Notes: generated by a model from the letters alone, not told the origin. Shown: positions 5,893 to 12,690, numbered from the stretch's first letter. The stretch is 13,322 bases of DNA from JBGPIK01 sp041484845 (GCA_041484845.1 JBGPIK010000163.1:1-13322); one strand, 5' to 3'. A program made the numbers and translations.

Positions 5893-6945
5893 TTACGTCT
5901 CATCATCCGCCTTCGCCAGCCATTCTAAACCCCAAATTTTCTCGGCATGGCTCCCAAGATACCAGAAGCTCCCCGCCAGCAGAGCGAAGAAAACCGCTTT
6001 ATGCAGGTTGCCCCAAAAAAACTCAAAGAAGCGAGTATATAGGTTGATAAACAGGAAGGTGAGCCCGAAACCCCTCGTCACTCCGTCATCGTGCTTTAAT
6101 CCATAATATATAGCCGCGATAGAAGCTGCGGCAAAAAGCAGTGACCAGTGAAATAGCTCGATTTGCTTCACCCTTTGCCATTGGCTGACTTCATCGTAGT
6201 TCCCGAAAATCGACAAGATCCAAAGTGCGATAAACAGATAGAGCAGTCCCATGACACGGGTTGGTTGCATGAATTCAATTCTGTTTTCCCACCGGTCGAA
6301 TACGGCGCTACTCGCCGCCAAGACGAGACCAAACAGGACGAACCTGAGAGGATAATTCATGCCCAGATAATAAGCGCCCCATCCAGAGATATAACCGGTT
6401 TCGGCGCCAAACCAGCTTGCCAGTGACAGCAGGCCGAAAATCCATACCAGCTTGGAAGGAAACCAAAGGCCCAGGATGGAGTATATAATTGATGCTAAAA
6501 GAAGCAGCAGCGAATAATGTTCACTGCTTCTATCTATGGCCTCGCCGAAAAAAGCTATGGATGCAGCGGTAGCAAGAATGCCAAGGGAAAATATGGCTTC
6601 ATTGCTGAAGATTGTTTCCGGCTTTCTGGCTTTCCTGGCGGCTCCTACATAGAACAAAATCGCGGCGATCAACGCAAAGAATAAACACTTGATTATTGCC
6701 GGCGCATTAAAAATTTTGGCGAGTAACTTCATTAATGCTTCGTCGGCAAGAAGAGCGCTGATAGAAATAATGATGCATATTATCGAGATCCAAAAAGAGT
6801 ACTTGGCGAGACGCTTCCAATCAAAACCGACGATTTCAACGCTCTTCAGAAGTCTTGACGCCTCTTCTTGAGATACGACATTTTCCTCGATCCAGGCTTT
6901 TACAGCCGATTCGAGAGCCTTTGCCTTTTTCCTCGTCAGTCTCAT
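5893..6945 (-). CDS. Integral membrane protein, DUF2157-like
   Basis: The gene encodes 350 residues. An amphipathic N-terminal part (LESAVKAWIEENVVSQEEASRLLKSVE) is followed by about ten hydrophobic helices, beginning at YSFWISIICIIISISALLA. A short regulatory-looking helix region before a bundle of transmembrane segments is the layout of DUF2157 proteins. There is no signal peptide and no catalytic motif. GGAG lies six bases before ATG 6945, supporting the start. It appears to be a single-gene unit. No function is known to me for the family beyond membrane location. Confidence 0.75.
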   Translation of the reverse strand: MRLTRKKAKALESAVKAWIEENVVSQEEASRLLKSVEIVGFDWKRLAKYSFWISIICIIISISALLADEALMKLLAKIFNAPAIIKCLFFALIAAILFYVGAARKARKPETIFSNEAIFSLGILATAASIAFFGEAIDRSSEHYSLLLLLASIIYSILGLWFPSKLVWIFGLLSLASWFGAETGYISGWGAYYLGMNYPLRFVLFGLVLAASSAVFDRWENRIEFMQPTRVMGLLYLFIALWILSIFGNYDEVSQWQRVKQIELFHWSLLFAAASIAAIYYGLKHDDGVTRGFGLTFLFINLYTRFFEFFWGNLHKAVFFALLAGSFWYLGSHAEKIWGLEWLAKADDET

Positions 6946-7176
6946 GCGCTTCTCCAGTGCCCGACGTAACGCAATGCCGCCGAACCGTCACTGAGAAAAG
7001 AATTAAAAACCAACATGCGAGATAACCTCCAGCATCGACAGTCACCCGGTCCAGCGCCGGCGATGACCGGCGGGCCGGATTATTCAGATCAATAAGGTTT
7101 CAGGCATGACTCGGCGTCGATCGCACTGTTATGTGCCATCAGAGCTGATACCTGGTGATATCCATGAGCACAATTG
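6946..7176. other. Intergenic stretch upstream of the DUF2157-like gene
   Basis: There is no coding frame with a ribosome-binding site here. It presumably contains the promoter of the membrane-protein gene. Only a short GC-rich inverted stretch (GCCGGCGATGACCGGC, about 7057-7072) stands out. Confidence 0.4.
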
Positions 7177-7255
7177 GGGGACGTTGTTGTTTAAATGGAA
7201 TTACTCTGAAGCCGGCGCACATTAGAACTTATTCCAGCAAGACAACAACGTCCCC
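7177..7255. repeat. IR-only element with 14-bp perfect inverted ends
   Basis: GGGGACGTTGTTGT (7177-7190) and ACAACAACGTCCCC (7242-7255) are perfect inverted repeats. Read inward from both ends the similarity continues with TGGAAT after five variable bases. The 51-base interior has no gene. The ends resemble those of the tyrosine-transposase element at 10087-10830 (GGGGACATTCTACTTTT), so this may be a non-autonomous relative or a collapsed copy. Confidence 0.65.
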
Positions 7256-7274
7256 TAGTTTGGTCCTGTAGCGC

Positions 7275-7329
7275 AGGGTTCGGAGCTGGAGCCCGCAAAG
7301 CGGCTTGGACGCATCGCAGCCCGAATCCT
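7275..7329 (-). terminator. Possible hairpin terminator behind the 673-residue gene
   Basis: AGGGTTCGG (7275-7283) and CCGAATCCT (7321-7329) pair with one mismatch. An inner hairpin is formed by AGCCCGC-AAA-GCGGCT (7290-7305). It lies 25 bases beyond the stop codon at 7354. It has no clear T tract, so the call is weak. Confidence 0.25.
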
Positions 7330-7353
7330 AATTAATGGATTTCCACACTTGCG

Positions 7354-9375
7354 CTATTTGATCGGCGGTGGAGCAAGTTTTTCTCTCCCGAATTCCACAT
7401 ACAAATAGTCGAAGCTCCCTTTGGAGGGCGCAGCCAGGGTCGGATCATTTCGCACCGCGTATCCGAAGGCGCTGAAGAACCGCGTATCCGGGTAGGCCAG
7501 GCGAGCATGAACGTAATCTCCCCAGCGGGTCTGGGCCATGACTGGATTTCCCGAGCTGTCCACGACGAGATTGCCACTGGAATCGACTTGTTGCCTCAGG
7601 ACCGTGATGTCACTGAGCTCCCCATACCAAACCACGAAATCCCCGAGTATTCCGACTGCGTGATTCCCGTAATACTTTAGTGTCACGTTGCCGCCCCAAG
7701 CCAGCGAGATCCCGACTTCGTTGTCCGAATTCGTCGTTAGGCTCGGGTATGCGTAGGCGTGATCGGCATTCCACACCTGGGTTTGCTCGATGAGCTTGTA
7801 GTCCTGCCCGAGATCGAATTTGGCGATTTGGATGTGCGGTTGCGGGAATTTGAATCCTCCGCCGCCTCCATCTCCCGTGGCCGCAGTCCACGCGAACCAG
7901 AGCACATTGTTCACGCGGGTCGCGCCGATGATCCGGTGGTCTTCGCTCAACCAGTCGGCGTTGTCAGGAGCCGCGGAAACGATGTTATTGTCGCTCGTCT
8001 TCGGCCAGTTGTTAATCTTCCGCTCCCGCCAGGAGAAGTTCGCCTCGGTTCCCTTTGAGGAGTAAATCCGCATGGTGGAATTGTCCACGTGAGCGGCCCA
8101 GTAGTTTTCGTCGCCTACGATGTTCTGAGTGGGCGAACCGATGCTCAGTTTGCCTTCATCGCTGATAAAGGCATATTGGAAATTGAAGCCCCGGCCGGCT
8201 TGCAAGTCCGCGAGCGGCAGTTCAAAGAACAGCTTCCCTTGCTGACCCGCGAAGACGTTCGTGTTGATGTAAAGGAATTTGTCCCCGTAGCTGATGTCGG
8301 GAAAGTCCATCCAACTGTTGCCCAGACCGAAGGTATCCGAGGTGAAATCCCATTGCCGCCACCAGGCCTGCCGGCCGCCGGCGAATTTTTTCAAGTCGGC
8401 CTGGCTGGCCAATGCCACTTTCACCACGTTCTTGTTGATGTTCGCGCCCTTGGCCGCTTTGAACGATTGGACATATAGAACGAAACAGTCGAGGGCCGGA
8501 ACGTAGTGGATCACTTGGTCGCCCGCCCACCCGCCGTAGGTGGTGTCGTTGTCGAAGAGCTGCGTCCAATCGAGATCGGTAAAAGTCTTGCCGCCATCCA
8601 CGGAAAGCTTCAGCCAGAGGTTGCCCGACATCACGACGACATCCCCACCCCTCGCCCCACTCATGTCCGGCGGCCAATTCGCAGAAAGTTGCGTCTTGGT
8701 GAAGGTTCGGAAACCCACAGGCTCCTCCGCGCCGGGCGTGCTGCCGCCGCCGCTTTGGTAGTCCATGACACGCGGGGTCGGGGCTGAAGGAACGAGTTGC
8801 CCGAAAATCGACCCTTGGGCCACGACCGGCAAACCTTCATCTTCCTCATTGGGAATGCGCAGCGCGATTTTCCATGGATGATGCGGCTTCTCGCTGAAAG
8901 GCAAGGCGCTCACGAATCCCTTTGATTTCATCGAATACCCATCGCCGGGGGTGAAGCCGCCGCCGCGTTTGCACGGTTCATAATGACAGATTGCGGCAGG
9001 TTTCTTCTCCTCGGGCGGACAGCATCGATGCATCTCGGCGCGGAGCCGAGCGAGTTTTTCCAACTCCAATGCCTGCGCCGGGTGCTCGCACTTATACATT
9101 TCAAGAAACGCCTCAAAGGCTTCCCGAATAGCGATGACCTGCTGTGTCTGGGCGTGGACTTCATTCGCCGTCATGCACGCGATGCGGCCGATTTTCTCCA
9201 GAAGGCACGGGTCGAGTTCGACGCCGAATTGGATTTCCGAAAGGTGCTTTGTCTGAATCTTCATCTCCTCGAGCAGCTCCCGGAGCAATGTCAAAGAGTC
9301 GCTCGCATCCGGCTCCCTCTTGGGCCGGTCGATATTGCTTTCGTTTGATGTTTTGGTCAGTGGTTTGTCTTTCAT
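7354..9375 (-). CDS. Large Asp-box (beta-propeller-like) protein with Cys-rich helical N-terminus
   Basis: The gene encodes 673 residues. Residues 25-120 look helical with heptad-like Leu/Ile (LTLLRELLEEMKIQTKHLSE) and hold Cys at 57, 67, 96, 118 and 119; C130 and C135 follow. One clear Asp-box, SVDGGKTF (residues 258-265), and many W/Y/G-rich strands follow, in the style of sialidase/BNR propellers or exo-alpha-sialidase-like hypothetical proteins. There is no signal peptide, so it is probably cytoplasmic. Near the C-terminus an eight-residue unit is duplicated (VDSSGNLVVDSSGNPV). The start is well supported: AAGGAG lies ten bases before ATG 9375. It begins 55 bases beyond the attC-like site at 9425-9482, in the place of a cassette gene, but I found no attC at its own 3' end. 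Function is unknown. Confidence 0.7.
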   Translation of the reverse strand: MKDKPLTKTSNESNIDRPKREPDASDSLTLLRELLEEMKIQTKHLSEIQFGVELDPCLLEKIGRIACMTANEVHAQTQQVIAIREAFEAFLEMYKCEHPAQALELEKLARLRAEMHRCCPPEEKKPAAICHYEPCKRGGGFTPGDGYSMKSKGFVSALPFSEKPHHPWKIALRIPNEEDEGLPVVAQGSIFGQLVPSAPTPRVMDYQSGGGSTPGAEEPVGFRTFTKTQLSANWPPDMSGARGGDVVVMSGNLWLKLSVDGGKTFTDLDWTQLFDNDTTYGGWAGDQVIHYVPALDCFVLYVQSFKAAKGANINKNVVKVALASQADLKKFAGGRQAWWRQWDFTSDTFGLGNSWMDFPDISYGDKFLYINTNVFAGQQGKLFFELPLADLQAGRGFNFQYAFISDEGKLSIGSPTQNIVGDENYWAAHVDNSTMRIYSSKGTEANFSWRERKINNWPKTSDNNIVSAAPDNADWLSEDHRIIGATRVNNVLWFAWTAATGDGGGGGFKFPQPHIQIAKFDLGQDYKLIEQTQVWNADHAYAYPSLTTNSDNEVGISLAWGGNVTLKYYGNHAVGILGDFVVWYGELSDITVLRQQVDSSGNLVVDSSGNPVMAQTRWGDYVHARLAYPDTRFFSAFGYAVRNDPTLAAPSKGSFDYLYVEFGREKLAPPPIK

Positions 9376-9424
9376 CGGTTTTATCTCCTTATTTTAGGTT
9401 TGGCTGAGAATGTGTGGCTTTAGC

Positions 9425-9482
9425 GCCTAACGAAACGCTCAGCCGACGCTCTTAGCGATCGGTCTGAAGCGCCGGGTTAGCC
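9425..9482 (-). other. attC-like recombination site of the toxin-antitoxin cassette
   Basis: Read on the minus strand: R'' GGCTAAC (9482-9476), L'' CGCTTCAGACCGA (9471-9459), a short centre, L' TCGGCTGAGCG (9446-9436) and R' GTTAGGC (9431-9425). The two arms pair, with two extra bases in L'' (one T, one A), the pattern of unpaired bases expected in integron attC sites. The toxin stop codon TAA lies inside R'', as often seen for cassette genes. Confidence 0.75.
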
Positions 9483-9731
9483 GATCAGCTTGTCATACTC
9501 TGAATGAGGCCCGATCCAAAACCACAGCAAATCGTTGCCTGTTTCGATGGCTAGCGCTCGGTACTGTAAACCAACTCGGACAGCCCGGTACTTTCCAATC
9601 TTTTTGAAATGCAGAGATGGGTGTGAAGGGTTTAACTTCAAGAGTTCGTAGTTTTTATCCGCAAGTTCACGGACCGATTTCGGAAGGGTTTGATAGCAGT
9701 TCCAAAAACTCGGAGCGGCAAAATGTTTCAA
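9477..9731 (-). CDS. RelE/ParE-superfamily toxin
   Basis: The gene encodes 84 residues. FKKIGKYRAVRVGLQYRALAIETGNDLLWFWIGPHSEYDKLI carries the usual RelE-fold elements: a strand with K/R-R-V-G, a Y-R-A-L strand, and a C-terminal W-x-G-x-H-x-x-Y-D. Family knowledge: many such toxins cut mRNA at the ribosome or inhibit gyrase; the present member cannot be assigned. The start is TTG at 9731, overlapping the antitoxin stop codon by four bases (TTGA), with AAGGAG just before it. Translational coupling is therefore likely. Its stop lies within the attC-like site, so the pair forms a self-contained cassette. Toxin-antitoxin genes are frequent in chromosomal integron arrays. Confidence 0.85.
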   Translation of the reverse strand: MKHFAAPSFWNCYQTLPKSVRELADKNYELLKLNPSHPSLHFKKIGKYRAVRVGLQYRALAIETGNDLLWFWIGPHSEYDKLIG

Positions 9732-9928
9732 AGCTCCTTGCTCTTTCCAGCACGATGGGACGCCAGAGCTTCGTCTGCAATCTTGTCCAGTCTACCCTCT
9801 CGAATATCCTCTTCAATTTGCCGGTCCCAAACTTTAGCATCAAATTCAAGAAACCATTGACGGAAAGCAGCGAGTTCAGACGGCGTGAGATCGCGCACTT
9901 CCTGTTCTATATTTTCGACCTTACTCAT
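9728..9928 (-). CDS. Antitoxin of the RelE-like toxin
   Basis: The gene encodes 66 residues from ATG 9928: MSKVENIEQEVRDLTPSELA, then FRQWFLEFDAKVWDRQIEED and a basic tail. The 'L-T/P-x-x-E-L-A-x-F-R-x-W-F' helix and the following 'W-D-R-Q-I-E-x-D' segment are typical of small antitoxins that precede RelE-type toxins. It has no classic DNA-binding motif, so autoregulation is uncertain. GGAGG lies five bases before ATG. The open frame extends to 10099, but that part runs through the hairpin element at 9977-10073 and is not real. The overlap with the toxin gene is four bases. Confidence 0.85.
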   Translation of the reverse strand: MSKVENIEQEVRDLTPSELAAFRQWFLEFDAKVWDRQIEEDIREGRLDKIADEALASHRAGKSKEL

Positions 9929-9976
9929 GACGACCTCCCGTCCGTAACAATAGCAGAATTTCCCGCCTCGAGCTAA

Positions 9977-10073
9977 CGGGGTCGCGACTGAGCTGCGGGC
10001 CGCAGGCCCGTCGGATCTGGCCGCGGTGCGAAGCCGTGAACCCCGTTCGCACGACCGTCTGCGGTCGGGCGAA
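9977..10073 (-). mobile_element. ORF-less hairpin cassette A (97 bp)
   Basis: On the minus strand it starts TTCGCCCGACC and ends ...CGCGACCCCG, bounded by G|TT junctions on both sides as in integron cassettes. It opens with the hairpin shared with copies B and C (CGACCG-CAGA-CGGTCG inside GTTCGC...GCGAAC) and then has divergent, imperfect arms around an inner hairpin GGGCC-GCA-GGCCC (9997-10009). It shares 33 exact bases (10042-10074) with the other two copies. There is no ORF. Confidence 0.6.
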
Positions 10074-10086
10074 CGCTCGGGAGAGT

Positions 10087-10830
10087 AAAAAGGGGACATT
10101 CTACTTTTCTCCTAGATATTCCTTGGACGTCCTCGAGGTCGTAGACTTGCCTCTAAGCCAAGTTGAATTGCCGTGCGTAGTACCCAATCAGCGCAACCAT
10201 ACGGCGTTCCTCGATTAACACTGTGACGAAGTTCCTCCAACTCAGCATCGGTCTGTGGTTGATTAACCCAAGAAACCCAATTCGCAGGTCTTGGCACTGG
10301 CCAAGGATAAACTATATCCGCCTGCTGTGTTGCTTCCCGATGCTGGAGGCTCGACCAAGGCCATTCTTCTGCACGTTGCACCAACCGAGCTCGCAGCAGA
10401 TTTCTTTCGATGTATCGCAAAACCGTAAGCATATGATTGTCTTGCTCAACGGGAAAAGCTTTAAAACGCCCTTGCCAGATATGACCGCTAGTCTTGTAGT
10501 GTTGGTGATAGCGGCGTACGTGCGCCGTCAACAGCCACTGCATCCACCTGCCGAGATCGCCGTCTGAGTGAGGCCATAGTGCGAGATGAAAATGATTCGG
10601 CATCACGCAATACGCCAGTACTCGCATGCGCACGCGATCAGATGCTCGCCCAATCAGCTCGATAAATGCTTGATAGTCACCTTTCTTTAGAAAAACCTCT
10701 TGGCGAGCGTTGCCACGGTTGATGACGTGGTAGCAGATTTCTCCAACCGAGGCGCGTGCCGTTCTAGGCATGCCGCGATTCTGCCTCTACGATAAGTATT
10801 TAGCAAGGAAAAGTAGAATGTCCCCTTTTT
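10087..10830. mobile_element. REP-associated tyrosine transposase element with 23-bp perfect inverted ends
   Basis: The sequence at 10087-10109 (core GGGGACATTCTAC) is repeated exactly in inverted orientation at 10808-10830. The single transposase gene lies between. The right end lies seven bases beyond the stop codon of the AT-rich cassette gene (10838). The element lies between that gene and hairpin cassette A, so it landed inside an existing cassette. Confidence 0.8.
10112..10771 (-). CDS. REP-associated tyrosine transposase (Y1_Tnp, RAYT type)
   Basis: The gene encodes 219 residues, a normal length. The start MPRTARASVGEICYHVINRGNARQEVF is typical of the family. The HUH motif is visible in CVMPNHFHLALWP (H-x-H), and the catalytic Tyr lies in LTVLRYIERN. 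The C-terminal SVNRGTPYGCADWV and a basic end (RPRGRPRN) also fit. Such enzymes cut and join single-stranded DNA at hairpins and are thought to move REP/BIME sequences. The gene fills an element with perfect inverted ends, and its stop (10112) is three bases inside the left repeat. AGAGG lies about 12 bases before ATG. The gene is intact and possibly active. Hairpin-rich repeats stand directly next to it. Confidence 0.92.
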   Translation of the reverse strand: MPRTARASVGEICYHVINRGNARQEVFLKKGDYQAFIELIGRASDRVRMRVLAYCVMPNHFHLALWPHSDGDLGRWMQWLLTAHVRRYHQHYKTSGHIWQGRFKAFPVEQDNHMLTVLRYIERNLLRARLVQRAEEWPWSSLQHREATQQADIVYPWPVPRPANWVSWVNQPQTDAELEELRHSVNRGTPYGCADWVLRTAIQLGLEASLRPRGRPRNI

Positions 10831-10837
10831 CCGCCCC

Positions 10838-11275
10838 CTATTGTAATTCACTTCGTAATTGCGGACTAGCACTTAAACGACTTGAAATATTTGCCCAAAC
10901 GCCTGGAGCGACTCCTATTAAGAGACCATTTAACTTAAAAATTGTATCATTATAACTTCCAGAACTAGCTCCGCGAGCCGGACTAATGATACCTGCTGGT
11001 GCGGTCGACCTAAGTGATCTTTGTGAGTGAGTAAAAACTCTTATCCAATAAGCTAAAGTTATATCCATTTGTCCGTTAAGTACAAAAGGAACCCTAAGCG
11101 ACGGATGAACCCACTGCGGAGGGCCAGGACGCATTGTTTCGGCTATAAGAATTTTGACTAATTCTACATCAGTAGGTTGATTTGGGCATGAAATATCGTC
11201 ACCAACATTTTGTGATACATTCCAAATCCAATTCATATCAAACGCCGGCCTGCTTAATAGTAATTTTGAAGCCAT
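10838..11275 (-). CDS. AT-rich cassette gene, unknown (145 aa)
   Basis: The gene encodes 145 residues: MASKLLLSRPAFDMNWIWNV, then a segment CPNQPTDVELVKILI, a hydrophilic middle (MRPGPPQWVHPSLRVPFVLNGQMD) and a Gly/Ser-rich end. The N-x-P-x-D-V-x-L-V-x-x-L-I stretch recalls repeat-start motifs of secreted or peptidoglycan-binding-like proteins, but I cannot assign a family. GGGGAG lies eight bases before ATG 11275, so translation is well supported. The DNA is clearly more AT-rich than its neighbours, a usual sign of a cassette from another genome. The cassette starts at G|TTAGAC (about 11361-11355); its own attC is not visible and was perhaps lost when the transposase element arrived. Confidence 0.65.
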   Translation of the reverse strand: MASKLLLSRPAFDMNWIWNVSQNVGDDISCPNQPTDVELVKILIAETMRPGPPQWVHPSLRVPFVLNGQMDITLAYWIRVFTHSQRSLRSTAPAGIISPARGASSGSYNDTIFKLNGLLIGVAPGVWANISSRLSASPQLRSELQ

Positions 11276-11360
11276 AATTAGTCTCCCCTATAATAAAATG
11301 TTGAAACACAGTTCTGATATTAAATAGCAATTTATACTGACTTAGAAGTCTTGAGTCTAA

Positions 11361-11488
11361 CGGGTCGGCGGGTGAGCCGTGGCCCGCAGGGCCATCGGTT
11401 CCATCCGCTGGTTCGACCGCCGCAGGCGGGCGCAGCCAGCGTGGCTCACCCGCCGACCCGTTCGCACGACCGTCTGCGGTCGGGCGAA
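11361..11488 (-). mobile_element. ORF-less hairpin cassette B (128 bp)
   Basis: On the minus strand it runs from TTCGCCCGACC to ...GCCGACCCG, bounded by G|TT junctions. It sits between the attC-like site of the DUF4328 cassette and the start TTAGAC of the next cassette. After the opening hairpin it is mainly one long palindrome: 20-bp perfect arms (11359-11378 and 11443-11462) around inner hairpins GGCCC-GCA-GGGCC and CCGCC-GCA-GGCGG. If the two ends are joined in a circle, the palindrome grows to 23 bp on each side. Copy C differs at two bases only. Confidence 0.65.
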
Positions 11489-11574
11489 CGTCTGGCTAAG
11501 CTGCGGTGCGCGAACGCAGCCTCGATGCCGCCCCGGGCCTTCCGCGCGCCGGCAGCTTCAGCCGGTTGTTAGGC
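11483..11574 (-). other. attC-like recombination site of the DUF4328 cassette
   Basis: On the minus strand: R'' GCCTAAC (11574-11568), L'' GGCTGAAGCTGC (11563-11552), a GC-rich centre, L' GCAGCTTAGCC (11504-11494) and R' GTTCGCC (11489-11483). L'' carries one extra G against L', the classic unpaired base. R' is non-canonical because its TT and following bases belong to the inserted hairpin cassette B. R'' with its flank (CCCGTCGCCTAAC) is the exact complement of the cassette's own start (GTTAGGCGACGGG at 12380-12368). Confidence 0.75.
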
Positions 11575-11590
11575 GACGGGGCGCCACACG

Positions 11591-12334
11591 TCATGGGCGA
11601 CTGGGTGCAATATGGGCCGGTGCGGTTGCCACCTCACCGGCAAATTCATTCACGGTGTATCGGCGTTGAGTTTGCCACTCTGTGATGCGACCTATGAGAC
11701 GAATTGTCAGAACAAATGTTGGCACCTTCAGCACGTCGGAAAGCGCGCGCAGACCGGTAAGGCCTCGACTTAGACCCGGTGTCTGGTGCTGATAGGACGC
11801 CAGATTGGTGATGTTGCCCAATAAGTTCGCCATGAGGAAGAAAGCCCACCACCAGGCGATCAATGGCGGAGTGCGAAGCTGATTCCTAATTGACGGGCCG
11901 GATGGCGTCGCGTCACGTGCAAAGCCGGAGGGATCGCTCGCATACCACACCTCGCGCATGACCCAAAGGGGTATCACGAAATTGAACAGCGGCAATATGA
12001 AGCCGATCACCGCCGACCAAGGCGTGAATCTCAGTTCTCGGCCACCCAGACTAGGCAGATTCCTGTGGACACGATGAAACCATATCAGGAAAGCCACAAC
12101 TGTACCGAGGGTTACCATGTCCTGAAGCGTCTCGATGGTTAGCTGGCTCGAGTTGTTAGCCGCAACCTCTGCCTGTGAAGTGCCAGGCGTGGCGGCGCGG
12201 GATAGGAGCTCGATGCGAAGAAGCCCAGAGACGATGGCGATGACGGACATCAGCAGAGTGGCAATCAAGAGGACCTTGGTCCACCGCGCAGGACCGTCTG
12301 GTGGGACGAACGTAGTCACTGCTGGGTTCTTCAC
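11591..12334 (-). CDS. DUF4328-like membrane protein (cassette gene)
   Basis: The gene encodes 247 residues from GTG 12334 (VKNPAVTTFVPPDGPARWTK). The first helix is VLLIATLLMSVIAIVSGLL. Then come VTLGTVVAFLIWFHRVHRNL, the FTPWSAVIGFILPLFNFVIPLWVMREVW region and WWWAFFLMANLLGN. A W/F-x-x-R-x-x-x-N-L loop and 'P-W-x-x-x-G-x-x-x-P-x-x-N' with four to five helices are typical of DUF4328 proteins. GAGGTAAG is about seven bases before GTG. The frame is open up to 12628, but that extension crosses hairpin cassette C and is not real. The stop is 17 bases before the attC-like site, and the gene has its own cassette ends. Function is unknown. Confidence 0.7.
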   Translation of the reverse strand: MKNPAVTTFVPPDGPARWTKVLLIATLLMSVIAIVSGLLRIELLSRAATPGTSQAEVAANNSSQLTIETLQDMVTLGTVVAFLIWFHRVHRNLPSLGGRELRFTPWSAVIGFILPLFNFVIPLWVMREVWYASDPSGFARDATPSGPSIRNQLRTPPLIAWWWAFFLMANLLGNITNLASYQHQTPGLSRGLTGLRALSDVLKVPTFVLTIRLIGRITEWQTQRRYTVNEFAGEVATAPAHIAPSRP

Positions 12335-12379
12335 TTGGGAACTTACCTCATGACTCTGGAACGAATTCCCGTCGCCTAA

Positions 12380-12507
12380 CGGGTCGGCGGGTGAGCCGTG
12401 GCCCACGGGGCCATCGGTTCCATCCGCTGGTTCGACCGCCGCAGGCGGGCGCAGCCAGCGTGGCTCACCCGCCGACCCGTTCGCACGACCGTCTGCGGTC
12501 GGGCGAA
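12380..12507 (-). mobile_element. ORF-less hairpin cassette C (128 bp)
   Basis: It is identical to copy B over 12376-12508, except for two bases in the loop of the inner hairpin GGCCC-ACG-GGGCC (12400-12412; the loop is GCA in B). Bounded by G|TT junctions: upstream lies the decayed substrate-binding cassette and downstream the DUF4328 cassette, whose start TTAGGCGACGGG follows directly. There is no ORF. Confidence 0.65.
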
Positions 12508-12690
12508 CCAAGATTATCTGGTTCCGTATAGAACTGCATTCCTTCTGTATATTACAGTTCGCATCGCTGTCACTTGGGCCGCTTCTACAATGACGACGAT
12601 GATTTGTAAAGCCTTCTCTGACGCCCAATCCGATAAAGGCAGAAAGCTACTTCCGTATATTCAGAATCCTCGGGGTTCGAAGGGGTGACG

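Noticed and set aside
7737..7745. GTTAGGC inside the 673-residue gene
   Set aside because: It lies within coding sequence and has no complementary arm. A seven-base match is expected by chance.
7354..9375. Several frames on both strands inside the 673-residue gene, one up to 151 codons
   Set aside because: They are shadows of a long, well-started gene. The Arg/Pro/Ala-rich translations are typical of wrong frames.
9929..10099. N-terminal extension of the antitoxin
   Set aside because: It runs through hairpin element A, and ATG 9928 has an excellent ribosome-binding site.
9977..12507. Hairpin elements A-C as REP sequences moved by the neighbouring RAYT
   Set aside because: REP units usually carry a GTAG/GTGG-like foot beside the hairpin, which is absent, and their borders match cassette junctions. 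Not excluded, but less consistent.
9977..12507. Repeats as a CRISPR array
   Set aside because: Only three copies, about 1 kb or more apart, with genes in between and no cas genes.
12335..12628. N-terminal extension of the DUF4328-like protein
   Set aside because: It is read straight through hairpin cassette C. The composition is unlike a DUF4328 N-terminus, and a start with a ribosome-binding site exists at 12334.
12398..12688. Plus-strand frame of 96 codons
   Set aside because: It begins inside hairpin cassette C and has no ribosome-binding site. The first 30 residues recur in a plus-strand frame at 11379 for the same reason.
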